Assembly (NCBI RefSeq): GCF_000732925.1
Contig: NZ_CP008953.1
Span: forward strand, 7,929,001-7,993,000
DNA length: 64,000 bases
Source of the DNA: Amycolatopsis japonica
GTDB taxonomy: Bacteria > Actinomycetota > Actinomycetes > Mycobacteriales > Pseudonocardiaceae
Reading direction: 5' to 3'
The notes under the pieces were generated by a model. The model was not told the origin of the DNA, searched no databases, and worked only from the letters and a program-made list of their open reading frames with translations. The position numbers and the translations under genes are program-made. This document shows, in pieces, positions 25,551 through 33,647 of this stretch. Numbering within the stretch: position 1 is the stretch's first letter; each line of letters opens with the position of its first letter.

Positions 25551-26596
25551 CGGTGCGCCGCCTGTCCGGTCGCCGCGGCCACCAGCACCTTGCCCGCGAA
25601 TCCGGCGAGCTTGCCGCCGTCCACCACGGGCCGGAGCCCGCGGCCGGTGATGTAGTCGTCGAACGCTTCCCGCGTCGTCCACCGCGGGGTGTAGCCGAAG
25701 TCCTTCTTGAGCTTCGTGATGTCCACGACGCGGCCGAAGTTCAGCAGCCGGACCTGGTCGGCGGAGAAGTCGACCACCCGCGCTCCGCGCAGCACCTTGC
25801 CGACCGACGGCACGACGCCGCTGGGCATCGGCAGCTCGACCCGCCCGGCTCGCCGGATCGCCTGAGAAAGGGTGAGTACCCCCTCCGACCCGACGTTGAA
25901 CACGCCGGGTTTGTCGTTCAGCGTCGCCTGTTCGAAGACGGCCAGCGCGTCCGAGGCGTGAAGCAGCTGGATGCGCGCGTCGTAGCCGAAGACGGTCGGG
26001 ACGACAGGCAGCGCGAAGTAGCGCGACAGCACCGTGTCGATCTCCGGGCTGATGATGTTGGCGAACCGGAGGAGCGTCGTCGTGATGTCGGGACGGCGGC
26101 GCATGAGCCCGCGGACGTACCCCTCCATCTCGACGGCGTCCTTCGCGTAGCCGCTGGCCGAGGTGGGGATGAGCTCCGAATCCTCGGTGAAGACGGCCTG
26201 CGAGCGCGCGCCGGCGCCGTAGACGGCGGCCGTCGACTTCACCACGAGCTTGCGCACGAGCGGCGAGCGCTGGCAGGCCGCCAGCAGCCGCATCGTGCCG
26301 ATGACGTTGACCTCTTTGATCGCCGTCCGGCGAGCCGGGCCCGCCGGATGCGCGGTGCACGAGGCGTGCACCACGGTGTCGACCTTGGCCGTGCTGATCA
26401 CCTTGGCGATCAGCGGATTGCGGATGTCGGCGCGGACGTACTCAGCGTGCCCCATGCGCTGCAGTACCGACTTCTGCGGGGGCGTGGTGTCCACGCCGAT
26501 CACCCGCTCGAACCCCGGATTGTTGCCGAGTCTGGCGAGCAGCTTCCCGCCAAGGTCTCCCCCGACCCCGGTCACGAGCACGATGTTCGACGGCAT
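25547..26596 (-). CDS. NAD-dependent epimerase/dehydratase (extended SDR)
   Basis: A 349-residue SDR protein with the N-terminal nucleotide-binding motif IVLVTGVGGDLGGKLLARLG and a long extended-SDR C-terminal half. The usual YxxxK active site is not clear: the best candidate is SGYAKDAVEME, where lysine sits two, not four, residues after tyrosine. It may therefore be a binding or divergent enzyme. The mycobacterial counterpart is annotated GalE2-like, but UDP-galactose use is not shown. Translation is coupled to the acyltransferase downstream. Confidence 0.85.
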   Translation of the reverse strand: MPSNIVLVTGVGGDLGGKLLARLGNNPGFERVIGVDTTPPQKSVLQRMGHAEYVRADIRNPLIAKVISTAKVDTVVHASCTAHPAGPARRTAIKEVNVIGTMRLLAACQRSPLVRKLVVKSTAAVYGAGARSQAVFTEDSELIPTSASGYAKDAVEMEGYVRGLMRRRPDITTTLLRFANIISPEIDTVLSRYFALPVVPTVFGYDARIQLLHASDALAVFEQATLNDKPGVFNVGSEGVLTLSQAIRRAGRVELPMPSGVVPSVGKVLRGARVVDFSADQVRLLNFGRVVDITKLKKDFGYTPRWTTREAFDDYITGRGLRPVVDGGKLAGFAGKVLVAAATGQAAHR

Positions 26597-26813
26597 AGGA
26601 CTCCCTGCGGCTTTGGGCGGTTCTCGGACTTTCGATCACGGGGTCCTGATGACCTTGAGCGCTGGTCCATCGACCGTGTGTGCGCGAACCTGCACTCATG
26701 GGAAGCATCGCGCGGCTGCCCTTGAGATGTTACCGCTCATTAGGGGTAGTCGAGTCAGCGCTTACATGCTATTAACCCGCTGCTCGCAGAGGGGATCCAC
26801 GTCTCACTCGAAT

Positions 26814-26867
26814 GGGCGGAAACCGCCCACGAAATGGGAATGGCCCGTCCAGAAACTGGACGGGCCA
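26814..26867 (-). terminator. Tandem hairpins after bS22
   Basis: Two adjacent hairpins: arms GGGCGG/CCGCCC at 26814-26828 and 12-bp arms TGGCCCGTCCAG/CTGGACGGGCCA at 26841-26867. Both have AAA loops. They lie 16 bp beyond the bS22 stop on the minus strand and probably end that transcript. There is no T-tract. Confidence 0.65.
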
Positions 26868-26882
26868 CTCACCGGCTGTGTC

Positions 26883-26984
26883 TTACTTGCCGGCCTTCCT
26901 ACGCTGAACGCGCGTCCGGCGCAGCAACTTGCGGTGCTTCTTCTTCGACATGCGCTTACGGCGCTTCTTGATCACAGAGCCCAT
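26883..26984 (-). CDS. Small ribosomal subunit protein bS22 (AURKAIP1/COX24-type)
   Basis: A 33-residue, extremely basic peptide: MGSVIKKRRKRMSKKKHRKL, then LRRTRVQRRKAGK. It matches the small actinobacterial protein found bound near the decoding site in mycobacterial ribosomes, and is nearly identical to the mycobacterial sequence as I recall it. The ATG at 26984 has AAGGAGCG about 8 nt upstream. It is easily missed because of its size. It lies 145 bp after the HTH gene, as in mycobacteria. Confidence 0.95.
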   Translation of the reverse strand: MGSVIKKRRKRMSKKKHRKLLRRTRVQRRKAGK

Positions 26985-27129
26985 CGTGAGCGCTCCTTCC
27001 TTCGTCGTCGGTCACGCTGCCCGGCGCAGCGTCCAACGGGTGGAGCGCACAGGCACGAGCGGTCTTCCAGGGTACTCGCGCCCCGGAAGACGCCCTCGGG
27101 CGGGCACGTTGTGCTCCGCGGACCGAGCC

Positions 27130-27345
27130 TCAGCCCACGTCGAAGTACGCGCCTTGCAGATACTCGTGTACGGCCTTTTCGGGCACTCTGAACGACTTCC
27201 CGACGCGCACCGCGGGCAGCTCGCCCGAGTGAACGAGGCGGTAGACGGTCATCTTGGAGACCCGCATCAGCGTGGCCACCTCGGCGACCGTCAGGAACTG
27301 GACCTGGCCCACTGAGGGCAGATCATCCTTCTTGTTCGGCGGCAT
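27130..27345 (-). CDS. Small helix-turn-helix (excisionase/MerR-like) DNA-binding protein
   Basis: A 71-residue protein whose core, LTVAEVATLMRVSKMTVYRL, then VHSGELPAVRVGKSFRVPEK, is a winged HTH of the excisionase/BldC type. It is not linked to an integrase, and a counterpart sits in the same place between proC and bS22 in mycobacteria, so it is a resident regulator rather than a phage remnant. Its targets are unknown. The upstream region contains a 12-bp palindrome CGACACGTGTCG and two related sites. Confidence 0.9.
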   Translation of the reverse strand: MPPNKKDDLPSVGQVQFLTVAEVATLMRVSKMTVYRLVHSGELPAVRVGKSFRVPEKAVHEYLQGAYFDVG

Positions 27346-27361
27346 GATTCACCGTGTCCTT

Positions 27362-27440
27362 CGACACGTGTCGCGCCACGAGGCTTCCCCACCTGTGGTA
27401 TCGACACGCACGTGCTCTCCTGAGAGTAGCGGGACACGTG
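27362..27440 (-). promoter_or_regulatory. Cluster of ACACGTG-type sites upstream of the HTH gene
   Basis: A perfect palindrome CGACACGTGTCG occupies 27362-27373, and related sites CGACACGCACGTG (about 27402) and GGACACGTGTGG (about 27432) follow within 80 bp. The repeated core ACACGTG immediately upstream of a DNA-binding protein gene suggests an operator, possibly autoregulatory. No promoter boxes are convincing. Confidence 0.4.
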
Positions 27441-27483
27441 TGGCTAAAGCGACGCGAGTCACCGGGATGGGCCCGTCCGACTA

Positions 27484-27547
27484 CGCATTTCGTCCTCTGG
27501 ATGCGGTGGTTCGACGTCGAACCACCGCATCCAGAGGACTAAACGCG
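27484..27547. repeat. 64-bp palindromic element, type A, copy 3 (overlaps proC end)
   Basis: The arms at 27484-27514 and 27517-27547 are nearly perfect around GGTTCGACGTCGAACC, the best-preserved copy. Its right end supplies the TAG stop of proC at 27539-27541 and the last codons (Arg-Val-stop), so the element has inserted into, or been domesticated as, the proC 3' end. Confidence 0.93.
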
Positions 27548-28354
27548 GGGTTCGTGGGCGCGGCCCAGCTCGGTCGAGCGGTCCTTCGCGGCCTCGATGG
27601 CGGCCAGCAGCGCCGCGCGGACACCGTGCTTCTCCAGCTCGCGGATGGCGTTGATGGTCGTCCCGGCGGGCGACGTGACGGCTTCGCGCAGCAGCACCGG
27701 GTGTTCATCGGACTCGGCGAGCATCTTCGCCGCCCCGACCGCCGACTGGATGATCAGCTGCCCGGCGAGCGCCCGCGGCAGGCCGAGCAGAATCCCGGCG
27801 TCGATCATGGCCTCGACCAGGTAGAAGAAGTACGCGGGCCCGGAGCCGGACAGCGCCGTGACGGCATCCTGCTGCGACTCGGGCACCTCGACGACCTGCC
27901 CGACGTGCGAAAGCAGGTCCTTCACCACAGCGATGTGCTCGGCGGTCGCGTGCGCGCCCGCGGAGACCGCGCTCATGGCCTCTCCCACGAGCATCGGGGT
28001 GTTCGGCATGACCCGCACCACCGGGACGCCGTCGGCCAGCCTGCGCTCGTACAGGGCGGTCGGCAGGCCCGCGCACAGGGAGACCACCAGGGACTCCTCG
28101 CCGAGCAGCGGCGCGAGCTCGTCCAGCACCGGCTCGATGTCCTGCGGTTTGACCGCGACGACCAGCACGTCGGCCCGGCGGGCGGCGTCGGCGACGCCGA
28201 CCCCGTGCACGCCGTAGCGCTCGGTCAGCTCGGCCGCGCGCGCCGGATACCGCTCGGTGAACAGGAGGTCGTCCGGGCTGTGCCCGCCGTGCAGCAGGCC
28301 CGAGAGCAGGGCCTCCCCGATCTTCCCGGCACCCAGAACCGCGATCACGCTCAT
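27539..28354 (-). CDS. proC: Pyrroline-5-carboxylate reductase
   Basis: A 271-residue enzyme for the last step of proline synthesis: NAD(P)H reduction of 1-pyrroline-5-carboxylate. The N-terminal IAVLGAGKIGEALLSGL binds the cofactor, VVAVKPQDIEPVL follows, and the C-terminal signature includes LSGSGPAYFFYLVEAM and TSPAGTTINAI. The final codons (...HEPRV, stop) lie inside a type A palindrome, so the very C-terminus is repeat-encoded and probably not functionally important. Confidence 0.96.
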   Translation of the reverse strand: MSVIAVLGAGKIGEALLSGLLHGGHSPDDLLFTERYPARAAELTERYGVHGVGVADAARRADVLVVAVKPQDIEPVLDELAPLLGEESLVVSLCAGLPTALYERRLADGVPVVRVMPNTPMLVGEAMSAVSAGAHATAEHIAVVKDLLSHVGQVVEVPESQQDAVTALSGSGPAYFFYLVEAMIDAGILLGLPRALAGQLIIQSAVGAAKMLAESDEHPVLLREAVTSPAGTTINAIRELEKHGVRAALLAAIEAAKDRSTELGRAHEPRV

Positions 28355-28378
28355 GCCTTTCAGCGTGCCAAACGGCCG

Positions 28379-29209
28379 TCAGGCTCCAGGCGCCGGGGCA
28401 AGCGCCAGCTGCCGCGCCTGGCAGACCAGCCTGCCCTGCGAGTCGACCACGAGGGCGTCCGAGTCGAACCAGGCCTCGTGCACCGATTGGCTCTGGACGA
28501 TCACCCGCAGCCAGCCCGGCGCCGGCCGGGTGCGCAGCAACGCGGTCAGCTGCACGGTGGGCGCCCAGCCGACCCGGCCGAGGTTGTAGACCACCGGCGG
28601 GTTCACGTCGCTCGCGAGCAGGGCGAAGTACGGGTCCGCGAGCCCGTGCCGGGGCCGGACCCACAGCCGCATCCTCGGCGGGTCGCCGATCCGGCCGTGC
28701 AGGTAGCCGACACTCGCCGGGTCGAGCCGGACTTCGCAGCCCTTCGCGAGGTTGAAGAGGCCTTCGGAGGTCTCGCCGGTCACGGGCACCGCGCCGGGCG
28801 GCGGCTCCGCGGCCATGGCCGGGACGTCGGTCCACTCCGGCCGCCGCATCGGCAGCCGTCCGGTGGTCACCCTGGCCTCGACGCAGCTGCGGCCCCGCTG
28901 CTCCAGCAGGACCCCGACGACCGAGGCGCGCCTGCCGACCTTCCGGACGTCCATGCGCAGCAGCACCGGCCCCACCGCGGGCGGATGCAGGAACTCCGCG
29001 CTGATCGCGAGCGGCTCGGACGGCGGCTCTCCGCGTTCGTGGAGGAACGACAGGGCGGCCCGTGCCATCAGGGCCATCAGGAAGCCGCCGTGGGGGTGTC
29101 CACCGATCGACCATTCGGTACGGAGTACCGCCGTGAACGTGCCGTCACCCAGTGATCTCGTCGCGCATGCCTCGTCGAAGGAGGTGCTCGTTTCGTCGGT
29201 CGCGCTCAC
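28379..29209 (-). CDS. Acyl-CoA thioesterase-like double hot-dog protein
   Basis: A 276-residue protein with two hot-dog halves. The N-terminal half carries WSIGGHPHGGFLMALMARA, typical of the TesB-like/PF13622 thioesterase fold. The second half starts near residue 150, with WVRPRHGLADPYFALLASDV. Such proteins hydrolyse acyl-CoA; the chain length is unknown. GTG start, no clear ribosome binding site. A similar gene lies next to proC in mycobacteria. Confidence 0.82.
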   Translation of the reverse strand: MSATDETSTSFDEACATRSLGDGTFTAVLRTEWSIGGHPHGGFLMALMARAALSFLHERGEPPSEPLAISAEFLHPPAVGPVLLRMDVRKVGRRASVVGVLLEQRGRSCVEARVTTGRLPMRRPEWTDVPAMAAEPPPGAVPVTGETSEGLFNLAKGCEVRLDPASVGYLHGRIGDPPRMRLWVRPRHGLADPYFALLASDVNPPVVYNLGRVGWAPTVQLTALLRTRPAPGWLRVIVQSQSVHEAWFDSDALVVDSQGRLVCQARQLALAPAPGA

Positions 29210-29350
29210 CGAGCACTGACCCAGGCCACGAGCCGATCCATCGGGGTGCGGGAGATCAACAAGCGCAGCTGGTTCACGGTCGGAACTTTACGTGTACCAG
29301 CGCCTCGGGCGCAGGGAGGAATGAATCTCCGCACCTGGAGACGATCTTTG

Positions 29351-30148
29351 TCATTGACCGAGGTGCAGCCTCGCGAACAAGAGTGACTCCGCGAGGTCCC
29401 GCGACCGTTGCGCCGCGCTCGGCGACCGCCGGGTGTTGATCTCCAGCACGACCTGTCCGGAGAAATCGCTGCTCACGAGCTTTTCCAGCAGTTCGGCGCA
29501 GGGTTCGATGCCGCGTCCGGGCACCAGGTGCTCGTCCTTCGGGAGTCCCGTGCCGTCCGCCAGATGGACGTGCGCGAGCCCGGGACCCATCCGATCGGCG
29601 AGCGCGAGGGCGTCCATCCCGGCTGCCGCTGTATGGGACAGGTCGAGCGTGTAGTGGCGAAACCCTACGTCCGTAGGGTCGATCGACGGCCGGAACGCCG
29701 ACACCCGCGACATCCGCGATCCACCGGGCGGGCGGACCTTGAACATGTTCTCCACCGCGATCTCGATGCCGCTGGCTTCTTCGAGCTCGTCGACGAGGTC
29801 GCCGAACGCGTCGCCGTAGCGGCGCTGCCACCGGAACGGCGGATGCACCACGACCGTGCGCGCGCCCAGTTCCTGCGCGGCTTCCACCGACATCCGCAGG
29901 CGCACCACGGGATCCGGCGACCACACGCGCTGGGTGATCAGCAGCGAAGGCGAGTGGATCGACAGCACCGGCACCCCGGTGCGCCGCGACCACCGGCGCA
30001 AGGCGGAGACGTCCTGGCTGACCGGGTCGGCCCAGACCATCACCTCGACACCGTCGTAGCCGAGGTCGGCGGCCAGCTCGAACGCCACTCCCGCCCGCAA
30101 CGGCCAGACGGACGCCGTCGAGAGGCCTACCGGAACCTGCTGAACCAT
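29351..30148 (-). CDS. Sugar phosphate isomerase/epimerase-like TIM barrel
   Basis: A 265-residue xylose-isomerase-like TIM barrel (AP endonuclease family 2 fold). Conserved metal-site regions include LSIHSPSLL, TVVVHPPFRWQ, IEIAVENMF, TLDLSHTAAAG, and LAHVHLADGTGLPKDEHLVP near the C-terminus, with a final glutamate in VVLEINTRR. The substrate is unknown. The order Ppx, proline-rich protein, TIM barrel, thioesterase, proC is the same as recalled in mycobacteria. Confidence 0.87.
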   Translation of the reverse strand: MVQQVPVGLSTASVWPLRAGVAFELAADLGYDGVEVMVWADPVSQDVSALRRWSRRTGVPVLSIHSPSLLITQRVWSPDPVVRLRMSVEAAQELGARTVVVHPPFRWQRRYGDAFGDLVDELEEASGIEIAVENMFKVRPPGGSRMSRVSAFRPSIDPTDVGFRHYTLDLSHTAAAGMDALALADRMGPGLAHVHLADGTGLPKDEHLVPGRGIEPCAELLEKLVSSDFSGQVVLEINTRRSPSAAQRSRDLAESLLFARLHLGQ

Positions 30149-30170
30149 TCCGGCATTCTTCCCGAGGCCG

Positions 30171-31712
30171 CTAACGGGCGACCAGCAGGAGTGCGGCCGG
30201 TGAGACCGTCACCACCAGTCCGACCAGCACCGCGAGCACCAGGGTCTGCAGATCCTCCGCCTTGCGGATCTTCCGGACGATCCACACCAGCGCGACGATC
30301 ACCAGCAACGCGGCGACCAGCGCGGCGGCGGGAAGGTTCACCCACAGCCAGTTGAAGCCCAGCCACACCGCGGCACCACCGACGACGCCGAGGGCGAGCT
30401 GACCGGCCAGCGCCAGCCACTGCTTCCCCGGCGAGGCCTTCTCGGCGGGCGCCGCGGGCTCGTCGACGACCTCCTCGGCCTGATCGTCGTCGTAGTCGTC
30501 CTCGTACTCGTCGGCGCGGTAGCCGTAGTCGTCACGCTCGAAGTCCGGGCCGCCGTCCGGATACGCCGGGTCGGCGAACTCGCGCTCGTAGTCGTCGAGG
30601 TTGTCCTGACGGTCACGGTCGTCGAGGGAGTGCGGCGGCACGAACGGCATCGGTGCGGGGTGGGGCGAGTGGGAAGAACCCATGGTCGGGGGGCCTGCGT
30701 CGAACGGGTCCGGTTCGGGCTCGGGGTCCGGCTCGACGGGCGCGACCGGGGGCGGCACCGGCGGGATGCCGCCGATCTCGGTGTCCTCGGACTGCACCTT
30801 CTGCCTGCGCTTGCGCCATCCGGCGAGCCCCGCGGGCGGCGCCGCCGGCTCGACGGGCGCCTCAGGTTCGGGCGCGGCCTCTTCGCCGACCGCGGCGAAC
30901 TGCTCGGTGCTCGGCTCGGCCTTCGGCTGCGGCGGACGGGCGGCCGGACGACGGCGCCGCGCCGGCTGGGCGGGCGGCGTCGCGAACGCGCCGCTGGCCA
31001 TCGGGCCGGGCTGGTCCTGGACGTCTTCGGCCGGGGCGTCGAGGCCACCGTCGAGTCTCGCCGAAAGCCCCGACGACGGGGGCCCGGCGGGCGGTTCGGG
31101 ACGGCGGCGGACCGGCGGCACCGCGCCGCGGGTCTCCTCCGGGCCGGGCGGACGCGGACGGCCGCGCGGGGGCAGCCCCTCGGAATCCGGCGGACGCTGC
31201 TGATAGCCGGACTGCTCCTGCGGCGGTGTCGGCCGCACGAACTGACCCGACTGCTGCGGCGGGCGCTGCTGGTAACCGCTTTGCTCCTGCGGCGGCGTCG
31301 GCCGGACGAATTGCCCGGATTGCTGCGGCGGACGCTGCTGATAGCCGCTCTGCTCCTGCGGCGGGCGCACCGGCGGCGTCTGCCGGGTCGGGGCGTTCGG
31401 CGGCACCGGCAGCGGCGCGGAATCCTGCTGCGGCTGCGGAAGCGGACGCGCTCCGGAGTCTTGCGGGCGCGCGCGGCGCGGCGGACGGTTGGCGGGCGGC
31501 GGGGTATCGCCGGACACCCGGTCGATGATCGCCTGCGGCGCGGTGTCGCTCACCGACGGCGCGCGCCGTCCGCGAGTGGGCTCGGGAGCCTCGTCCTCGT
31601 CGTCGGCCGCGCGGCGTCGCCTGCGGCGCCCGCCTTCGGGCTGGGCTCCATGCTGCGCGAGCAGCTCCGCCACGGTCTTCTGTGGCTGGCCGCTCTCTGT
31701 CTCGTCCGTCAT
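30171..31712 (-). CDS. Proline-rich protein with C-terminal membrane helices
   Basis: A 513-residue protein. The first 420 residues are low complexity (Pro, Arg, Gln, Glu, Asp) and the last 80 hold two or three hydrophobic helices (ALAGQLALGVVGGAAVWLGF, then ALLVIVALVWIV, then VLVGLVVTVSPAALLLV). A 23-residue unit based on QEQSGYQQRPPQQSGQFVRP appears nearly three times at about residues 118-182, a 69-bp tandem repeat in the DNA. A stretch rich in DDY and EDD precedes the membrane part. Function unknown; the mycobacterial counterpart is also an unannotated membrane protein. Confidence 0.85.
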   Translation of the reverse strand: MTDETESGQPQKTVAELLAQHGAQPEGGRRRRRRAADDEDEAPEPTRGRRAPSVSDTAPQAIIDRVSGDTPPPANRPPRRARPQDSGARPLPQPQQDSAPLPVPPNAPTRQTPPVRPPQEQSGYQQRPPQQSGQFVRPTPPQEQSGYQQRPPQQSGQFVRPTPPQEQSGYQQRPPDSEGLPPRGRPRPPGPEETRGAVPPVRRRPEPPAGPPSSGLSARLDGGLDAPAEDVQDQPGPMASGAFATPPAQPARRRRPAARPPQPKAEPSTEQFAAVGEEAAPEPEAPVEPAAPPAGLAGWRKRRQKVQSEDTEIGGIPPVPPPVAPVEPDPEPEPDPFDAGPPTMGSSHSPHPAPMPFVPPHSLDDRDRQDNLDDYEREFADPAYPDGGPDFERDDYGYRADEYEDDYDDDQAEEVVDEPAAPAEKASPGKQWLALAGQLALGVVGGAAVWLGFNWLWVNLPAAALVAALLVIVALVWIVRKIRKAEDLQTLVLAVLVGLVVTVSPAALLLVAR

Positions 31713-31817
31713 ACCGTGCTGTCCAATGCGCGCTCGAGCCGTTGTGAACCGGCACGCGACGGGGCATCGGCGGCGTCGCGCGCGCTATCCACCGTCATCC
31801 GCATTTCCGTCACCTCT

Positions 31818-32807
31818 TCACCGTGCCCGTTCTCCGTCGACTAAGTCCAGTCGGGCGCTGCCGCCCACAGTCTCGTCCGCACCGTTCGAATGGTCCAGCC
31901 GTCGAAGGATGACACCTTCTCGCAGCGCCCACGGACAGATCTCCAGTTCTTCCAGGGAAAGCGCCCGCATGGTGGCTTGTGCGACGAGCGCGCCGGCCAC
32001 CAGCTGATGCGACCTGCTCGCGCTGACCCCCTCGAGCTGGGCCAGGTCCTGGGCGGTCATCCGGGAGATGAACGCGATGAGCTGGCGCAACGCGGTGTCG
32101 GTCAGGGTACGGCGCACATGCGGCCCGCTGGCCGACGGCGCCGCTCCGGTCAACCGGGCGAGTGACCGGAACGTCTTCGAGGTCGCCACGACACGATCGG
32201 GTTCACCCAATTTGGCGACCTTCTTCGCGAGCGGGGCGAGTTGTTCTTCGAGCCACACCGAAGTCGCGATGAGCTCCGAACGGGACGGCGGATCGTGCTG
32301 GAACCGCGTCCGCGTGGTCCGGCCCGCGCCCAGTGGCAGCGATTCGGCCAGGTCCGGCTCCTCGTCGCGGCCCATCGCGATCTCGAGCGAGCCGCCGCCG
32401 ATGTCGAGCACGAGCAGCTTGCCCGCCGACCAGCCGAACCAGCGGCGTACGGCGAGGAAGGTGAGCCGGGACTCGTCGATCCCGGAAAGCACCTTCAGTT
32501 CGACGCCGGTCTGCTCCTGGACCTTCGCCAGCACCTTCGGGGCGTTCTTGGCTTCGCGGACCGCGGAGGTGGCGAACGCCATGACCTCTTCGCAGCCCAG
32601 CCGGGCCGCGGCCGCCTTCGCCGATTCGACCGCGCGTACGAGGCTGTCCGCGCCCGCGCGGCTCAGGTCGCCGTTGCGGGTGATCTGCTCGGCGAGGCGG
32701 AGGACGGCCTTTTCGGAATGCATCGGGGTCGGGTGGGCGCCACGGTGGGCGTCGACCACGAGCAGGTGGACGGTGTTGGAACCGACGTCGAGTACCCCTA
32801 GGCGCAC
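31818..32807 (-). CDS. ppx: Ppx/GppA family exopolyphosphatase
   Basis: A 329-residue ASKHA-fold phosphatase. It starts RLGVLDVGSNTVHLLVVDAH and has the second phosphate loop LLVLDIGGGSLEIAMG. Members hydrolyse polyphosphate or pppGpp. It is about the size of the short actinobacterial Ppx1-like enzymes and lacks the C-terminal HD domain of the long forms. It lies upstream of senX3-regX3, the phosphate-response two-component system, as in mycobacteria, which fits a polyphosphate role. Confidence 0.93.
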   Translation of the reverse strand: MRLGVLDVGSNTVHLLVVDAHRGAHPTPMHSEKAVLRLAEQITRNGDLSRAGADSLVRAVESAKAAAARLGCEEVMAFATSAVREAKNAPKVLAKVQEQTGVELKVLSGIDESRLTFLAVRRWFGWSAGKLLVLDIGGGSLEIAMGRDEEPDLAESLPLGAGRTTRTRFQHDPPSRSELIATSVWLEEQLAPLAKKVAKLGEPDRVVATSKTFRSLARLTGAAPSASGPHVRRTLTDTALRQLIAFISRMTAQDLAQLEGVSASRSHQLVAGALVAQATMRALSLEELEICPWALREGVILRRLDHSNGADETVGGSARLDLVDGERAR

Positions 32808-32878
32808 GAGCGTCTACGGTACCCGCCCCCACGTCAGGTCACGAAACCGTAACCGTGATCTGTATCGCAGGGGCGGGG

Positions 32879-32957
32879 GCTGAAGGGGACTTTCCCCGCA
32901 TGCGATGCGAGGAAAGCGTCCTTCACCGCGTCTTATGCCGGGAAAGTCCCCTTCAGC
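32879..32957. repeat. 79-bp palindromic element, type C
   Basis: Perfect 18-bp arms GCTGAAGGGGACTTTCCC (32879-32896) and its complement (32940-32957) flank a 43-nt centre with its own partial inverted repeat (GAGGAAAGCGTCCTTCAC). The right arm touches the regX3 stop codon. Its GAAGG/CCTTC character relates it to types B and D. Confidence 0.9.
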
Positions 32958-33647
32958 TCACGTCTCGAACTTGTAGCCCAAGCCGCGGACGGTGACCAGG
33001 TGCCGGGGCGAGCCCGGGTCCGGCTCGATCTTCGACCGCAGCCGCTTCACGTGGACGTCGAGCGTCTTGGTGTCGCCGACGTAGTCCGCGCCCCACACCC
33101 GGTCGATCAGCTGCCCGCGGGTGAGCACGCGGCCCACGTTGCGCAGCAGGTACTCGAGCAGGTCGAACTCCTTGAGCGGCAAGGAGACCTCCTGGCCGTC
33201 GACGGTCACCACGTGCCGTTCGACGTCCATCCGCACCGGCCCGGCGGTCAGCACGAGCGGGGCGAGGTCGCCTTCGGAGCCCGGCTCGCCGCCGCGGCGC
33301 AGCACCGCCCGCACCCGCGCGATGAGCTCACGGGCCGAGTACGGCTTGGTGACGTAGTCGTCGGCGCCGAGTTCCAGCCCGACGACCTTGTCGATCTCGC
33401 TGTCGCGCGCGGTCACCATGATCACCGGTACCGCGGAACGCTGCCTGAGCTGCTTGCAGACGTCGGTACCGCTCATACCGGGGAGCATGAGGTCGAGCAG
33501 GACGATGTCGGCGCCGTTGCGGTCGAACTCCTCGAGCGCCTGCTGCCCCGTCACGGCGACGGCGGCGGTGAAGCCCTCTTTGCGGAGCAAGAACGCGAGC
33601 GGGTCGGCGAACGACTCTTCGTCCTCGACGATGAGAACCCTCGTCAC
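32958..33647 (-). CDS. regX3: Response regulator RegX3 (OmpR/PhoB family)
   Basis: A 229-residue response regulator. The receiver domain starts VTRVLIVEDEESFADPL, with phospho-acceptor Asp52 (DIVLLDLMLPGMSG) and the lysine in VTKPYSAREL. The C-terminal winged helix (LKEFDLLEYLLRNVGRVLTR ... LDVHVKRLRSKIEPDPGSPR) binds DNA. Phosphorylated by SenX3, it activates phosphate-starvation genes in mycobacteria. The GTG at 33647 overlaps the senX3 stop and is preceded by GGAGG at 6-nt spacing, so it is preferred over the longer frame. A type C palindrome follows directly. Confidence 0.96.
   Translation of the reverse strand: MTRVLIVEDEESFADPLAFLLRKEGFTAAVAVTGQQALEEFDRNGADIVLLDLMLPGMSGTDVCKQLRQRSAVPVIMVTARDSEIDKVVGLELGADDYVTKPYSARELIARVRAVLRRGGEPGSEGDLAPLVLTAGPVRMDVERHVVTVDGQEVSLPLKEFDLLEYLLRNVGRVLTRGQLIDRVWGADYVGDTKTLDVHVKRLRSKIEPDPGSPRHLVTVRGLGYKFET

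Noticed and set aside
27130..27345. Phage excisionase
   Set aside because: Despite the excisionase-like HTH, no integrase or other phage gene is near, and the gene holds a conserved place between proC and bS22.
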